A DNA stretch of 64,000 nt from JBBRHQ01 sp963725315 (GCA_963725315.1 CAVRYA010000004.1:1-64000); one strand, 5' to 3'; counted from the first letter of the stretch, positions 34,019 to 44,935 are shown. Numbers and translations are program-made. Notes: a model not told the origin generated them from the sequence alone.

Positions 34019-35464
34019 CTAACGCCCGGCGGCGGTGACCGCGAGCCGCTCGAGCGTGAACTTCCCGTCGGCGTCGTCGGGATCGTCGCCGAGCGGGTAG
34101 AAGCCGGAGAAGCAGGCGTCGCAGTGGACCCCCGAGGGGGAGCCCACCGCCTCGTAGACCCCCTCGAGCGAGAGGTAGGCGAGCGAGTCGGCGCCGATCT
34201 CGGTGCCGACCTGCTCGACCGAGCGCTCGTGGGCGACGAAGTCCTCGCGCGAGGGCATGTCGACGCCGTAGTGGCAGGGGTGGCGGATCGGCGGCGCCGA
34301 GATCCGCAGGTGGACCTCCTTGGCTCCGGCGTCGCGCAGCATCTCGACGATCTGGCGGGTGGTGTTGCCGCGCACGATCGAGTCGTCGACCACGACCACC
34401 CGCTTGCCCGTGACGATCTCCGGCAAGGGGTTGAACTTCATCCTCACGCCGCGCTTCCGCAGCTCCTGCCCCGGCTGGATGAAGGTGCGGGCCACGTAGC
34501 GGTTCTTGATCAGGCCGTCGTCGCGCGGCAGCCCGGAGGCGCGGGCGTAGCCGACCGCGGCCGGGTTCCCCGAATCCGGGACCGAGATCACCAGGTCGGC
34601 GTCCGCCGGCGCCTCGCGCCAGAGGATCTCTCCCATTCGCCCGCGGACCTGCTGCAGGACCTTGCCCTCGAGCCGGCTGTCGGGGCGGGAGAAGTAGATG
34701 TGCTCGAAGATGCAGATCGCGGTCCGCTCGGACTCGACAACCTGGCGGGTCTCGATCCCCCGCTCGCTCAACGAGACCATCTCGCCGGGGCGGACCTCAC
34801 GCAGCAGCTTGCCGCCGATGATGTCGAAGGCGCAGCTCTCGGAGGCGACCACGTAGCGGTCCCCGAGCTGGCCCAGGGAGAGCGGCCGCACCCCGAAGGG
34901 GTCGCGGAAGGCGACGATCGCGTGCTTGGTCATCACCACGGTCGAGTAGGCCCCCCGCAGCTTCGGCATCACGTCGGCGACCGCGTCCTCGATGAAGCGC
35001 CCGTAGTTGGAGGAGATCATCGCCGCCATGATCTCCGAGTCCGAGGTGCCGCGGAAGTCGAGCCCCTTGCGCCGAAGCCCGTTGAACAGCTCGACGGCGT
35101 TGGTCAGGTTGCCGTTGTGCGCGAGGGCCAGCTCACGGCCGTCGTCGCGCCAGACCGGCTGCGCGTTCTCCCAGGAGCCGCCCCCGGTGGTCGAGTAGCG
35201 GACGTGGCCGATCGCCATGTCCCCCTCCAGTGCCCGCAGCTTCTCCTCGTCGAAGACCTGCGAGACAAGGCCGGCGTCGCGCATCGTGGTGATGTGCCCG
35301 CCTTCGCAGGTGGCGATCCCGGCCGACTCCTGACCCCGGTGCTGAAGCGCGTAGAGGCCGAAGTAGGCCAGCCGCGAGACGTCGTGTCCGGGCGCGTACA
35401 CGCCGAAGACGCCGCACTCATCGCGCGGGCCCTCGCGGTCATCGAATGGAGGCCGCTCGGTCAA
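34019..35464 (-). CDS. purF: Amidophosphoribosyltransferase
   Basis: First committed step of purine synthesis. A short propeptide is followed by the catalytic Cys in DECGVFGVYAPG; the glutaminase domain has LQHRGQESAGIA and HNGNLTNA, and the PRPP site VVVVDDSIVRGNTTRQIV is present. The C-terminal Cys-containing part matches the Fe-S-type subgroup (CHYGVDMP and CDACFSGFYP). Intact. The start is uncertain: TTG at 35,464 gives a propeptide of normal length, while the frame stays open to 35,614. It follows the palindromic repeat copy B on its upstream side. Confidence 0.92.
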   Translation of the reverse strand: MTERPPFDDREGPRDECGVFGVYAPGHDVSRLAYFGLYALQHRGQESAGIATCEGGHITTMRDAGLVSQVFDEEKLRALEGDMAIGHVRYSTTGGGSWENAQPVWRDDGRELALAHNGNLTNAVELFNGLRRKGLDFRGTSDSEIMAAMISSNYGRFIEDAVADVMPKLRGAYSTVVMTKHAIVAFRDPFGVRPLSLGQLGDRYVVASESCAFDIIGGKLLREVRPGEMVSLSERGIETRQVVESERTAICIFEHIYFSRPDSRLEGKVLQQVRGRMGEILWREAPADADLVISVPDSGNPAAVGYARASGLPRDDGLIKNRYVARTFIQPGQELRKRGVRMKFNPLPEIVTGKRVVVVDDSIVRGNTTRQIVEMLRDAGAKEVHLRISAPPIRHPCHYGVDMPSREDFVAHERSVEQVGTEIGADSLAYLSLEGVYEAVGSPSGVHCDACFSGFYPLGDDPDDADGKFTLERLAVTAAGR

Positions 35465-35570
35465 GTCTTTCGAGGCGATCTGCCCTGGAAAGTGGTGGGG
35501 AGGCGCAGGCGGTTGCCTGCCACGGCAGGTTAGCAGCGGCCCAGGAGCCAGCCGGCAAACGGCCGTCGCG

Positions 35571-35619
35571 GTCGAGTGGACGAAAACGTGCCCATATCTC
35601 TCGGAATCGTCCACTCGAC
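35571..35619. repeat. Intergenic palindromic repeat, copy B
   Basis: A perfect 13-bp inverted repeat GTCGAGTGGACGA / TCGTCCACTCGAC around 23 bases. The first 18 bases (to AAAACG) are identical to copy A at 15,601. It lies between purL and purF, about 110 bases upstream of the purF start, and could act as a hairpin in the mRNA. Confidence 0.75.
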
Positions 35620-35648
35620 GCCCGCCTCCGGGAACGCGCCGGGGACCC

Positions 35649-37876
35649 CTAGCGATCGGGCTCGGCGAGCGCCGCCAGCGAGTCCCAGGCCGAGCGCGCC
35701 TCGGCCAGTGCCACCGAGACGGTCAGCTCGGCGGCCTCGACGCTGATCTCCTCGCCGCCGACCTCGCCGATCACGAAGACTTCGACCGTCCCGCCGCCGA
35801 TCGCCTCCAGCGCGCTGCGCTCGCCGCTCAGCACGAATCCACCGGGCCCCTCGCCGAACAGGGCGCTTTCACCGGAGCTGCCGCGCGCCTCGATCAGCGG
35901 GTCGAGGTCCGACCCGGCAGCCGACCTCGCCGGCGATCGCGCACTCGGCGATCGCGCAGGCCAGGCCGCCGTCGCTGACGTCGTGGGCGGAGGCGACCGA
36001 CCCTGCGCGAACCGCCTCGCGCACGGCGATGATCGCCGCCTCGACTGCGGCGATCTCCACCCCGGGCAGCCCGGCGTCCAGCTCACCGCGCAGCTTCGCC
36101 AGCTCCGAGCCGGCCAGCGAGGGGGCGAAGGGGCCGACCAGGGCGATCGCCGCGCCCGGCGAGCGGAACCCGATCCCCACCGCGGCGGCCGCCTCGGCGC
36201 TCGGCACCTCGCCGACCATCCCCACCACCGGGGTCGGGTAGATCGGGCCCTCGGGCCCCTCGTTGTAGAGAGAGACGTTGCCTCCGACCACGGGTACCCC
36301 GAGCGCCTCGCAGGCGTCGGCCAAGCCGCTCACCGAGCGCTCGAGCTGCCAGGCCGGTCCCGGCTTCTCGGGGTTTCCGAAGTTGAGGCAGTTGGTCAGC
36401 CCCAGCGGCTCGGCCCCGGCACAGGCGAGGTTCTGAGCGCACTCGAGCACCGTCTCGACCGTGCCCCGGTAGGGGTCGCAGGCGACCCGACGGCCGTTGC
36501 CGTCGATCGCGACCGCGATCGCCCTGCCCGCCTCCGGGACCTGAAGCACGGCCGCGTCGGCGGCGCCGGGGCGCCGCACCGTGCGCGAGCCGACGATCGA
36601 GTCGTACTGCTCGTAGGCCCAGCGCTTCGAGGCGATGTTGGGCGAGGCGAGCAGGGCGCGCAGCAGGCCGGCGGCGTCGAGGTCGTCGGCCGAGCGTCGC
36701 CCGGTTGCCGTAGATCCAGCCCTCCGGCTCGGCCGGGTCGAGGTCATAGAGCGGGCAGCCGTCGACCAGGGCGCTGACCGGGACGTCGCCGACCTCCTCG
36801 CCGTCGCGGAGCACCCGGAAGTGGCCGCTGTCGGTGACCTCGCCGATCGCGGCGCCGCCCACCTGCCACTTCTCGCAAAGCTCCAGCACGGCGCCGACGT
36901 CGCCGGGCTCGACCACCGCCAGCATCCGCTCCTGGGACTCGGAGACCATCACCTCGAAGGGCTCCATGCCGGGCTCGCGCAGCGGCACCCGGGCGACGTC
37001 GATCTCGATCCCGACCCCACCGGCGGAGGCCATCTCGCCCGCCGAGGAGGTCAGCCCGGCGGCGCCGAGGTCCTGGAGGGAGACCAGCAGCCCTTCGACC
37101 GAGCAGCTCCAGGCAGCACTCGAGCAGCTTCGACTCCTCGAAGGGGTCGCCGATCTGCACGCTGGGGCGCTTCGAGTCGTCCTCGGAGTCGAGCTCGGCC
37201 GAGGCCAGCACCGAGGCGCCGCCGATCCCGTCGCGCCCGGTCGAGGCACCGAAGATGACGACCGCGTTGCCGATTCCCGCGGCGGCCGCCCTGACCATCT
37301 CCGAGCGGCGCGCGAGGCCGACGCACATTGCGTTGACCAGGCAGCTCTGCTCGTAGGCGGCCTCGAAGTAGATCTCGCCGCCGACGGTCGGCACGCCGAT
37401 CGAGTTGCCGTAGTGGGCGATCCCGCGGACCGCGCCGTCGAGCAGGTAGCGGGAGCGCTCCGAGTCGAGCTCGCCGAAGCGCAGCGAGTCGAGCACCGCG
37501 ATCGGCCGAGCCCCGAGGGCGAAGACGTCGCGGAGGATCCCGCCGACCCCGGTCGCCGCCCCCTGGAACGGCTCGACCGCGCTCGGGTGGTTGTGGGACT
37601 CGACCTTGAAGGCGACCGCGTGGCCGGCGCCGATGTCGACCGCGCCGGCGTTCTCGCCCGGCCCCATCACCACCCGCTCGCCCTCGGTGGGCAGGCGCCG
37701 CAGCAGCTTGCGCGAGTGCTTGTAGGCGCAGTGCTCGGACCAGAGCAGCGAGAACATCGCCAGCTCGACCCCGTTGGGCTCGCGCCCGATCAGCTCGCAG
37801 ATGCGGCTGAACTCCGGATCGGTGAGCCCCAGCTCGCGGTGAGCCGCCGGCCTCTCCCCCCGCTCGGCCACCGCGC

Positions 37877-37880
<4 letters not shown>
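35649..37880 (-). CDS. purL: Phosphoribosylformylglycinamidine synthase subunit II (frameshifted)
   Basis: ATP-dependent formation of FGAM, working with PurQ and PurS. N-terminal MFSLLWSEHCAYKHSRKLL, the FKVESHNHPSAVEPFQGAATG motif (read through SHNHPSAVEP), FGASTGRDGIGGASVLAS, DLGAAGLTSSAGEMA, and the second-half GGNVSLYNEG and SAHDVSDGGLACAIAE are all present but in different frames, with breaks near 37,103, 36,700 and 35,912. The length is as expected for the small (bacterial split) form. GTG at 37,880 overlaps the purQ stop. Since the gene should be essential, the breaks are probably sequence errors. Confidence 0.92.
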
Positions 37881-38538
<658 letters not shown>

Positions 38539-38542
<4 letters not shown>

Positions 38543-38761
38543 AGCCGCTCGATCTCGTAGTCCTCGATCAGGGGGTTGGCGAGGAGCTTCTCGCAGAGCT
38601 CGTCGAGGCGGTCGGCGCTCTCGGCCTCGAGCTCGACCATCCGACCCGACCCGGACGTGCTCGACGCCGTCGAACCCGAGCGCCGGCAGGGCCCGCTCGA
38701 CCGCCTTGCCCTGCGGGTCGAGGATGCCCTCCTTGGGCCGGATCAGCACCCGGGCCCTCAG
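38539..38761 (-). CDS. purS: Phosphoribosylformylglycinamidine synthase subunit PurS
   Basis: A small partner of PurQL, about 74 aa. ARVLIRPKEGILDPQGKAVE and, after a frameshift near 38,643, ELEAESADRLDELCEKLLAN are the two halves of the typical fold. The best start is a CTG that overlaps the purC stop (CTGA at 38,761); GTG four codons later is the alternative. It lies between purC and purQ as usual in this phylum. Confidence 0.85.
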
Positions 38762-39609
38762 AAGCTGCGCCCCGTGATCCGCTCGTAGGCCTCGACGTAC
38801 TTGGCGCGGGTCTGCTCGACCACGTCGGCCGGCAGCTCCGGCGCCGGCGGCGAGTGGTCCCAGCCCGCCTCGTCGGCCCAGTCGCGGACGTACTGCTTGT
38901 CGAAGGAGGGCTGCGAGCGGCCCGGCTCGTAGCGGTCGGCGGGCCAGAAGCGCGAGGAGTCCGGGGTCAGCACCTCGTCGGCGAGGACGACCTCGGCCCC
39001 GGCGTGGCGGCCGAACTCGAACTTGGTGTCGGCGAGGATGATCCCGCGCTCGGCGGCGTGCTCGGCGGCGTGGCTGTAGAGGTCGATCGAGACCCGCCGC
39101 AGCTCCGCCATCAGGGCGCGGTCGCCGACGATCTCCGCCGCCCGCTCGAAGTCGATGTTCTCGTCGTGCTCGCCGACATCGGCCTTGGTCGCCGGGGTGA
39201 AGATCGGCACCGGCAGGCGGTCGGACTCGCGCAGGCCGTCCGGCAGGGGGATGCCGCAGACCTCGCCGCTCTGCTGGTACTCCTTCCAGCCCGAGCCCGA
39301 GAGGTAGCCGCGGACCACGCACTCGACCGGGTACATCTCCAGCTTGCGGACCCGGATCGCCCGCTCCGAGACCTCCTCGGGCACGTCCTCGGAGATGAAG
39401 TGGTTGGGGACGATCTCGCCGGTCGTCTCGAACCAGAAGATCGACATCTGGGTCAGGACCTCGCCCTTTTCGGGGATCGCGGTCGGCATCACCACGTCGT
39501 AGATCGAGATCCGGTCCGAGGCGACCATCAGCAGGTCGCCATCGACCTCGTAGATCTCGCGGACCTTGCCGGAGGAGTGCAGCTTGAGGTCGGCGATCGC
39601 GCTGGTCAT
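38758..39609 (-). CDS. purC: SAICAR synthase
   Basis: Adds aspartate to CAIR. 283 aa, intact. Family features: SSGKVREIYEVDGDLLMVAS, RISIYDVVMPTAIPEKG, ECVVRGYLSGSGWKEYQQSG, the ATP/Mg segment GIILADTKFEFGRH, and DEVLTPDSSRFWPAD. It heads the purC-S-Q-L set, which is followed by purF, N and H. The start ATG at 39,609 is clear. Confidence 0.94.
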   Translation of the reverse strand: MTSAIADLKLHSSGKVREIYEVDGDLLMVASDRISIYDVVMPTAIPEKGEVLTQMSIFWFETTGEIVPNHFISEDVPEEVSERAIRVRKLEMYPVECVVRGYLSGSGWKEYQQSGEVCGIPLPDGLRESDRLPVPIFTPATKADVGEHDENIDFERAAEIVGDRALMAELRRVSIDLYSHAAEHAAERGIILADTKFEFGRHAGAEVVLADEVLTPDSSRFWPADRYEPGRSQPSFDKQYVRDWADEAGWDHSPPAPELPADVVEQTRAKYVEAYERITGRSF

Positions 39610-39695
39610 GGCTCGCCGCCGATGCTAGCTGTCCGCGAAGCGGATCGGCCTCGCTCCGAAGGCGCCCGTCACCCCGGCCGCTGCCCCGGGCGCCG

Positions 39696-40089
39696 CTAGC
39701 CGGCCAGCGGATCGGGCTCGCCCAGCTCGCTGATCTGCGGCGCCTCGTAGGGCTTGCCGGGGATGCCGCCGATCGCGAGGATCCGGACCCCTGCTCACCG
39801 GTGGTGATCTTCCGGTTGGTGCCGGAGGCGACCCGCACGGCGGTCGAGGGATCGAGGGTCGTGCTCCTCGCCCTCGATGTCGATCTGCGCCGAGCCGCTC
39901 AGCGCCAGGTAGACCTCCTCCTGACCGTCCTCGGAGTGGTCGTGCTCGGGGTAGGCGTCGAAGTTCGGCGGCAGGTCGAAGATCGCCAGGCCGAAGGAGT
40001 CGACGCCCGAGCGAGGCCCGGGCGCGGAAGAACGCACCGCCGTAGATCGCCTCCATCTCGTCGATCCTCTTCGCCGTGTAGTCAGCCAT
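39696..40089 (-). CDS. Small cupin-like protein, frameshifted
   Basis: About 130 aa. Start ATG 40,089 (MADYTAKRIDEMEAIYGGAF). The middle reads FGLAIFDLPPNFDAYPEHDHS and EEVYLALSGSAQIDIEGEE in another frame, a single cupin with PEHDHSEDGQEE as its metal motif. The end GIPGKPYEAP is in a third frame. Breaks near 40,015 and 39,795. It sits between purC and the P450 gene and is not a known purine enzyme. It could be a sugar-phosphate isomerase-like or oxygenase-like protein; unknown. Confidence 0.65.
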
Positions 40090-40148
40090 CTGCTTCCCTC
40101 TCCTGGTCGTGGGTGCGGCGTCGCTCGCCGGCCTGCGACTCTATATCC

Positions 40149-41476
40149 GTGTCGCTTCCCCCAGGACCGACCGCTCCGCCGCTGCTGCAGACGATGCGCT
40201 GGTTCTGGCGGCCGATCGCCTTCATGGAGGACTGCCGCCGCCGCTACGGAGACTCCTTCAGCGTCACATTCGTCGGCTTCCGCACGCCGATGGTGATGAT
40301 CTCCGACCCGGAGGCGATCCGGGCGCTCTACAGCGAGCGCGCCCACGGGCTGCCGCCCGGGCGGAGCATCGCGATCGAGCCGATCATGGGGCCGCGCTCG
40401 ATCCTCCTGCTCGAGGGCGCCGAGCACCTGGCCCGGCGCAAGCTGATGCTGCCGCCCTTCCACGGCGAGCGCATGCGCTCCTACGAGCCGCTGGTCGAGG
40501 AGCTGGTCGAGGCCGAGATCGAGCGCTGGCCGCTCGGCACCGAGTTCCCGATCCACCCGCGGATGCAGGCGATCACCCTCGAGGTGATCCTGCGGGTCGT
40601 CTTCGGGGTCAGCGACCCGGGCCGGCTGCAGAAGCTGCGCTCGCTGCTCGGCAAGGTGCTCGCCGACGTCGCCGCGCCGTCGGCCCAGCTCAGCACCCTG
40701 ATCACCCGCCGCGTCCCCGACCACGGGCCCTGGGCCCGCTTCCAGGCGCTGCTGCGGGAGATCGACGAGCCGCTCTACGCCGAGATCGCCGAGCGCCGCG
40801 CCGATCCGGACCTCGAGGAGCGCGAGGACATCCTCTCGGCGCTGGTCGCGGCGCGCTTCGAGGACGGCAGCGGCATGGAGGACTCCGAGCTGCGCGACCA
40901 GCTGATGACCCTGCTGCTCGCCGGGCACGAGACGACGGCGACGGCGCTGGCCTGGAGCTTCGACATGCTGCTGCGCCACCCGGCCCAGCTCGCGCAGGCT
41001 GCGCGAGGAGCTGGCCGACGGCGGCGAGGAGTACCTGCGGGCGACGATCAGCCGAGGCGCTCCGCCTGCGGCCGGTGGTGCCGCTGGCCGGCCGCCGCCT
41101 CGGCGCCGAGCTGAGCGCCGACGGGCTCGAGCTGCCGGCGGGCACCGACGTCACCCCGGCGATCTGGCTCACCCACACCCGCCCCGACGTCTACCCCGAC
41201 CCGCTCGCCTTCCGCCCCGAGCGCTTCCTCGAGGACCCGCCCGACACCTACTCCTGGATCCCCTTCGGCGGCGGAGTGCGCCGCTGCCTCGGCGCCGCCT
41301 TCGCCGAGTTCGAGATGCGGATCGTCCTGCGGGCGGTGCTCGGCCGCTGCGAGCTGCGGGCCGCGAGCCCGCGGCCCGAGCGGGTCGGCCGACGCAACAT
41401 CACCCTCTCGCCGCGCGGCGGCACCCGGGTCGTCCTCACCGCCCGCCGCCCGGCCCGCGAGCCGGTCGCCGCCTGA
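40149..41476 (+). CDS. Cytochrome P450 (frameshifted)
   Basis: Heme monooxygenase, about 440 aa. The oxygen-binding I-helix motif LLLAGHETTATALAW, the E-x-x-R helix (EALRLRPVVPLAGR), and the heme-Cys loop PFGGGVRRCLGAAFAEFE are clear. Two frameshifts lie close together near 40,998 and 41,050, just before the K helix. GTG at 40,149 opens VSLPPGPTAPP. It has no redox partner nearby. It is the only plus-strand gene inside the purine region, convergent with purB across a terminator. Substrate unknown. Confidence 0.9.
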
Positions 41477-41481
41477 CCAAG

Positions 41482-41524
41482 CCCGACGACGTCGGGACCC
41501 TTCAGCCGCGAAGCGGCTCCCGAC
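41482..41524. terminator. Nested hairpins between convergent P450 and purB
   Basis: An outer stem GTCGGGA (41,491) / TCCCGAC (41,518) encloses an inner stem AGCCGC-GAA-GCGGCT. An alternative stem CCCGAC-GAC-GTCGGG precedes it. The position between two converging genes suggests a two-way terminator. Confidence 0.65.
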
Positions 41525-41527
41525 GAA

Positions 41528-42811
41528 TCAGTCGCGCAGCGTCTCGAGTCGGGAGAAGACCTCCGGCAGGTGGGTGAGGTAGGCGTTGTAGTCGAAGACC
41601 GCGTCGAGGTCGAGGCCGGGGGCGGCGGCGCCGATCAGGTCGCGGAAGGGGGTGCCGGTGTCGAAGGCCTCCTGGGCGGAGGCCTGGACCAGCCGGTAGG
41701 CGTCGTCGCGCCCCATGCCGGAGTTGACCAGGGCGCTGAGGGCGCGCTGGCTGAACAGCGCCCCCGAGGTCAGCTCGAGGATTCCCAGCATGCGGCCGGT
41801 GTTGACCCGCATCCCCTCGACCACCATCGTCGCCACGTACTGCATGTAGTCGAGCAGGATCGTCGCGTCGGGGATCACCACCCGCTCGGCGCCCGAGTGG
41901 GAGATGTCGCGCTCGTGCCAGAGCGCGACGTTCTCCAGCCCGGTCTGCGCGTAGCCGCGCAGCACCCGGGCGAGCCCGGTGACCCGCTCGCTGAGGATCG
42001 GGTTGCGCTTGTGGGGCATCGCCGAGGACCCCTTCTGGCCGGAGCCGAACGGCTCCTCGACCTCGCGCAGCTCGGTCCGCTGCAGGTTGCGGACCTCGGT
42101 CGCGAAGCGCTCCAGCCCGGCGCCGGCGAGCGCGATCGCGCTCAGCAGCTCGGCGTGGCGGTCGCGGGGGACGACCTGGGTCGAGACGTCCTCGCGGCGC
42201 AGGCCGAGCGAGTGCATCACCCTCTCCTCGACCGAGGGACCGAGCGAGGCGTAGGTCCCGACCGCCCCCGAGAGCTTGCCGACCGCGGCGCCCTCGACCG
42301 CGCGGCGCAGCCGCTTCAGGTTGCGGTCGGCCTCGAAGGCGAAGCCGGCGAGGCGCAGGCCGAAGGTGGTCGGCTCGGCGTGGACTCCGTGGGTGCGCCC
42401 GACGCAGAGGGTGTCGCGGTGCTCGAAGGCTCGCCGCACCAGCGCGTCGCGATAGGCCGTCGCCCCGCGCAGAAGGATGATCCCGGCCTGCTCGATCTGC
42501 AGGGCCAGCGCGGTGTCGAGGACGTCGGAGGAGGTGAGGCCGTAGTGGATCCAGCGCCCCTCGGGCCCGATCTGCGCCGCGACCACGTCGACGAAGGCGG
42601 CGACGTCGTGGTTGGTGACCCGCTCGCGCTCCTCGACCGCCTCGACCGTGAACGAGGCGCGCGAGCGGCACGCCTCGGCCGCCTCCGCGGGAACGATCCC
42701 CTCGGCGGCGAGCGCCTCGGTCGCCGCCAGCTCGACCGCCAGCCAGCAGTCCATCTTGCGATGCGGCGACCAGACCCCGCCGATCTCCTCTCGCGTATAG
42801 CGCGCAATCAC
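41528..42811 (-). CDS. purB: Adenylosuccinate lyase
   Basis: Cleaves SAICAR and adenylosuccinate. 427 aa, intact. N-terminal IARYTREEIGGVWSPHRK; HYGLTSSDVLDTALALQ, the catalytic His in RTHGVHAEPTTFGLRL, and the signature loop GSSAMPHKRNPILSE with its Ser. It stands 4 bases downstream of purE on the same strand. Typical length and no oddity. Confidence 0.95.
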   Translation of the reverse strand: MIARYTREEIGGVWSPHRKMDCWLAVELAATEALAAEGIVPAEAAEACRSRASFTVEAVEERERVTNHDVAAFVDVVAAQIGPEGRWIHYGLTSSDVLDTALALQIEQAGIILLRGATAYRDALVRRAFEHRDTLCVGRTHGVHAEPTTFGLRLAGFAFEADRNLKRLRRAVEGAAVGKLSGAVGTYASLGPSVEERVMHSLGLRREDVSTQVVPRDRHAELLSAIALAGAGLERFATEVRNLQRTELREVEEPFGSGQKGSSAMPHKRNPILSERVTGLARVLRGYAQTGLENVALWHERDISHSGAERVVIPDATILLDYMQYVATMVVEGMRVNTGRMLGILELTSGALFSQRALSALVNSGMGRDDAYRLVQASAQEAFDTGTPFRDLIGAAAPGLDLDAVFDYNAYLTHLPEVFSRLETLRD

Positions 42812-42815
42812 GGGG

Positions 42816-43298
42816 TCAGCAGTTGATGATTCGAGCTGCGAGCACCCCGGCGTTCTTGGCGCCGTCGATCGCCACGCAGGCGACCGGGACGCCGGGGGGC
42901 ATCTGCACCGCCGAGAGCAGCGCGTCGAGCCCGCCGAGGTTCTTGCCGGAGATCGGCACGCCGACCACCGGCAGGTCGCTGTGGGCGGCGGCGACCCCGG
43001 GAAGCGCCGCCGACATCCCCGCCCCGGCGATGATCACACGCAGGCCGCGCATGCGGGCGTTCGAGCAGTAGTCGCGGACCATGTCGGGATCGCGGTGGGC
43101 GCTCATCACCCTGACCTCGTAGCGGATCCCGGCGTCGTGCAGCGCCTCTCCGGCGGGCTGCATCTTCTGCTTGTCGTTCTTCGAGCCCATGATGATGCCG
43201 ACCAGGGGCGCGTCCACCTCGATCTCCTCGAACGCCTCCTCCACCGCCGGCATGGTCAGCGGCTGAGGCGTCTCCTCGGTCTCCGGGATCTCGTTCAA
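42816..43298 (-). CDS. purE: N5-CAIR mutase
   Basis: Class I PurE: GIIMGSKNDKQKMQPAGEAL, VMSAHRDPDMVRDYC, IIAGAGMSAALPGVAAAHSD and PVVGVPISGKNLGGLDAL. 160 aa, with an N-terminal acidic extension of about 30 residues (EIPETEETPQPLTMPAVEEA) not common in the family. The start is TTG at 43,298, 8 bases after the purD stop. A purK gene, which would make its substrate, is not in this window. Confidence 0.92.
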   Translation of the reverse strand: MNEIPETEETPQPLTMPAVEEAFEEIEVDAPLVGIIMGSKNDKQKMQPAGEALHDAGIRYEVRVMSAHRDPDMVRDYCSNARMRGLRVIIAGAGMSAALPGVAAAHSDLPVVGVPISGKNLGGLDALLSAVQMPPGVPVACVAIDGAKNAGVLAARIINC

Positions 43299-43305
43299 GT
43301 CGTCC

Positions 43306-44587
43306 TCACGGGGTCAGGCCGGCGCGCTCCACGGCGCGCTCGGCGATGTCGTTTCTGAGCTGCATTCCGTCGAAGTGGATGCGGCCTGCCGCATCGTACG
43401 CGCGGCGGCGGGCCTCGCTCGGGGACGTCCCGAGCGCGGTCACGTTCAGCACCCTGCCACCGGCAGTGATGAGCCGCCCGTCCCGCTTCGGCGGTCCCCG
43501 CGTGGGTGACCTCGGCGATCGCCGCGGCGTCCTCGACCCCGGTGATCTCGTCCCCCTCCGAGGAGGACTCGGGATAGCCGTCGGAGGCCAGCACCAGGGT
43601 CACGGCCCAGTCGTCGTCGAAGACGGCCTCGGCGCCCTCCAGTCCCCCGGGCTCACGCGCCGCGGCGCACAGATCGACCAGATCCGAGCGCAGCCGCGGC
43701 AGCACCGCCTGCGTCTCGGGGTCCCCGAAGCGGGTGTTGAACTCGAGCACCTTCGTCCCGGCGGGCCCGATCATCAGCCCGGCGTAGAGCACGCCATGGA
43801 AGGGGCTTCCGCGGCGCTCCATCTCTTCGACCATCGGCCGATGCACGGCGTCGACGATCTCCTCCACCGCCGCCCGGTCGAACCCCGGGACCGGGGAGTA
43901 GCTGCCCATACCGCCGGTGTTGGGCCCGCGGTCGCCGTCGAAGATCCGCTTGTAGTCCTGCGCCGGAGCCAGCGGCAGCACGTTCTCCCCGTCGCAGAGG
44001 GCGAGCAGTGAGAGCTCCTCTCCCTCGAGGAACTCCTCCAGCACCACCGTGGTATCGCCGAACCGGCGCTCGGTGAAGAAGACGTCGATCGCCTCGCGCG
44101 CCTCGTGCTCTCCGGGGCAGATGATCACCCCCTTGCCCGCGGCCAGCCCGTCGGCCTTCAGCACCGCCGGATAGGAGGCGCAGGCGATCTGGCCGAGCGC
44201 CTCCTCGCGGTCCCGCAGCAGGGTGTGCGACGCGGTCGGCACCCCGGCCGCCGACATCACCTCCTTGGCGAAGGCCTTCGACCCCTCCAGCGCCGCCGCC
44301 TCCTCCGAGGGCCCGAAGGCGGGGACGCCGACGTTCTCGAGCGCGTCCACCACCCCCTCGACCAGGGGCGCCTCGGGACCGACGAGGACGAGGTCGACGG
44401 CGTTGGCGCGGGCCGCCTCGACGATCGCCCGGGCGTCCGTCGCCGAGGTCTGCGGCAGGCACTCGGCGTCGGCGGCGATTCCGGCGTTGCCGGGGGCGCA
44501 GAGCAGCTCGGGCGCGTGGACCGAGCGCGCCAATGCCCGCACGATCGCGTGCTCTCGCCCGCCCCCTCCGACGACGAGGATCCTCAA
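43306..44587 (-). CDS. purD: Phosphoribosylamine-glycine ligase (frameshifted)
   Basis: Second step of purine synthesis, an ATP-grasp enzyme. ILVVGGGGREHAIVRALARS, VLVGPEAPLVEGVVDALE, VLKADGLAAGKGVIICPGEH, GPNTGGMGSYSPVPGFD and FNTRFGDPETQAVLPRLRSD are seen in frame. A frameshift near 43,490 moves the C-terminal part (GRVLNVTALGTSPSEARRRA) to another frame, ending at TGA 43,308-43,306. It heads the purD-purE-purB set. Confidence 0.93.
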
Positions 44588-44605
44588 TCTGTGCTCCGCT
44601 CCGCG

Positions 44606-44887
44606 CTAGAGCGCGGTCGCCAGCTCTTCCGCCGGCATCGCGGCCATCGTCTGGCTCGTCATCGTCCCTCGCGAGCCGAGCTCGACCGAGACCTTGGCCA
44701 TCGTCTTGTCGTCGGGCGCCTCGACGATGGTGACGAAGTCATAGCGGCCCAGGGTCGCGTACTGGGCGATGACCTTGGCGCCGATCTGCTCGACCTCCTT
44801 GTTCACCTCGCCCACCCTGGCGGGGTTGTTCTTCAGCGTCTTCACGCCGTCGGCCGTCAGGTTGGTGAGCATCACGTAGGTGGGCAT
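44606..44887 (-). CDS. GYD-domain protein
   Basis: A 93-aa single-domain protein of the ferredoxin-like GYD family: YVMLTNLTADGVKTLKN at the start and the name-giving type motif ATLGRYDFVTIVEAPDD in the middle. These proteins form dimeric beta-sheets; function unknown. It is upstream of purD by 18 bases and on the same strand, so it may be co-transcribed. Confidence 0.85.
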   Translation of the reverse strand: MPTYVMLTNLTADGVKTLKNNPARVGEVNKEVEQIGAKVIAQYATLGRYDFVTIVEAPDDKTMAKVSVELGSRGTMTSQTMAAMPAEELATAL

Positions 44888-44935
44888 CGCGCTCCTCTCG
44901 ATCGGGCTGGGGTTCCGGGTCCAGTTTCTTTCACG

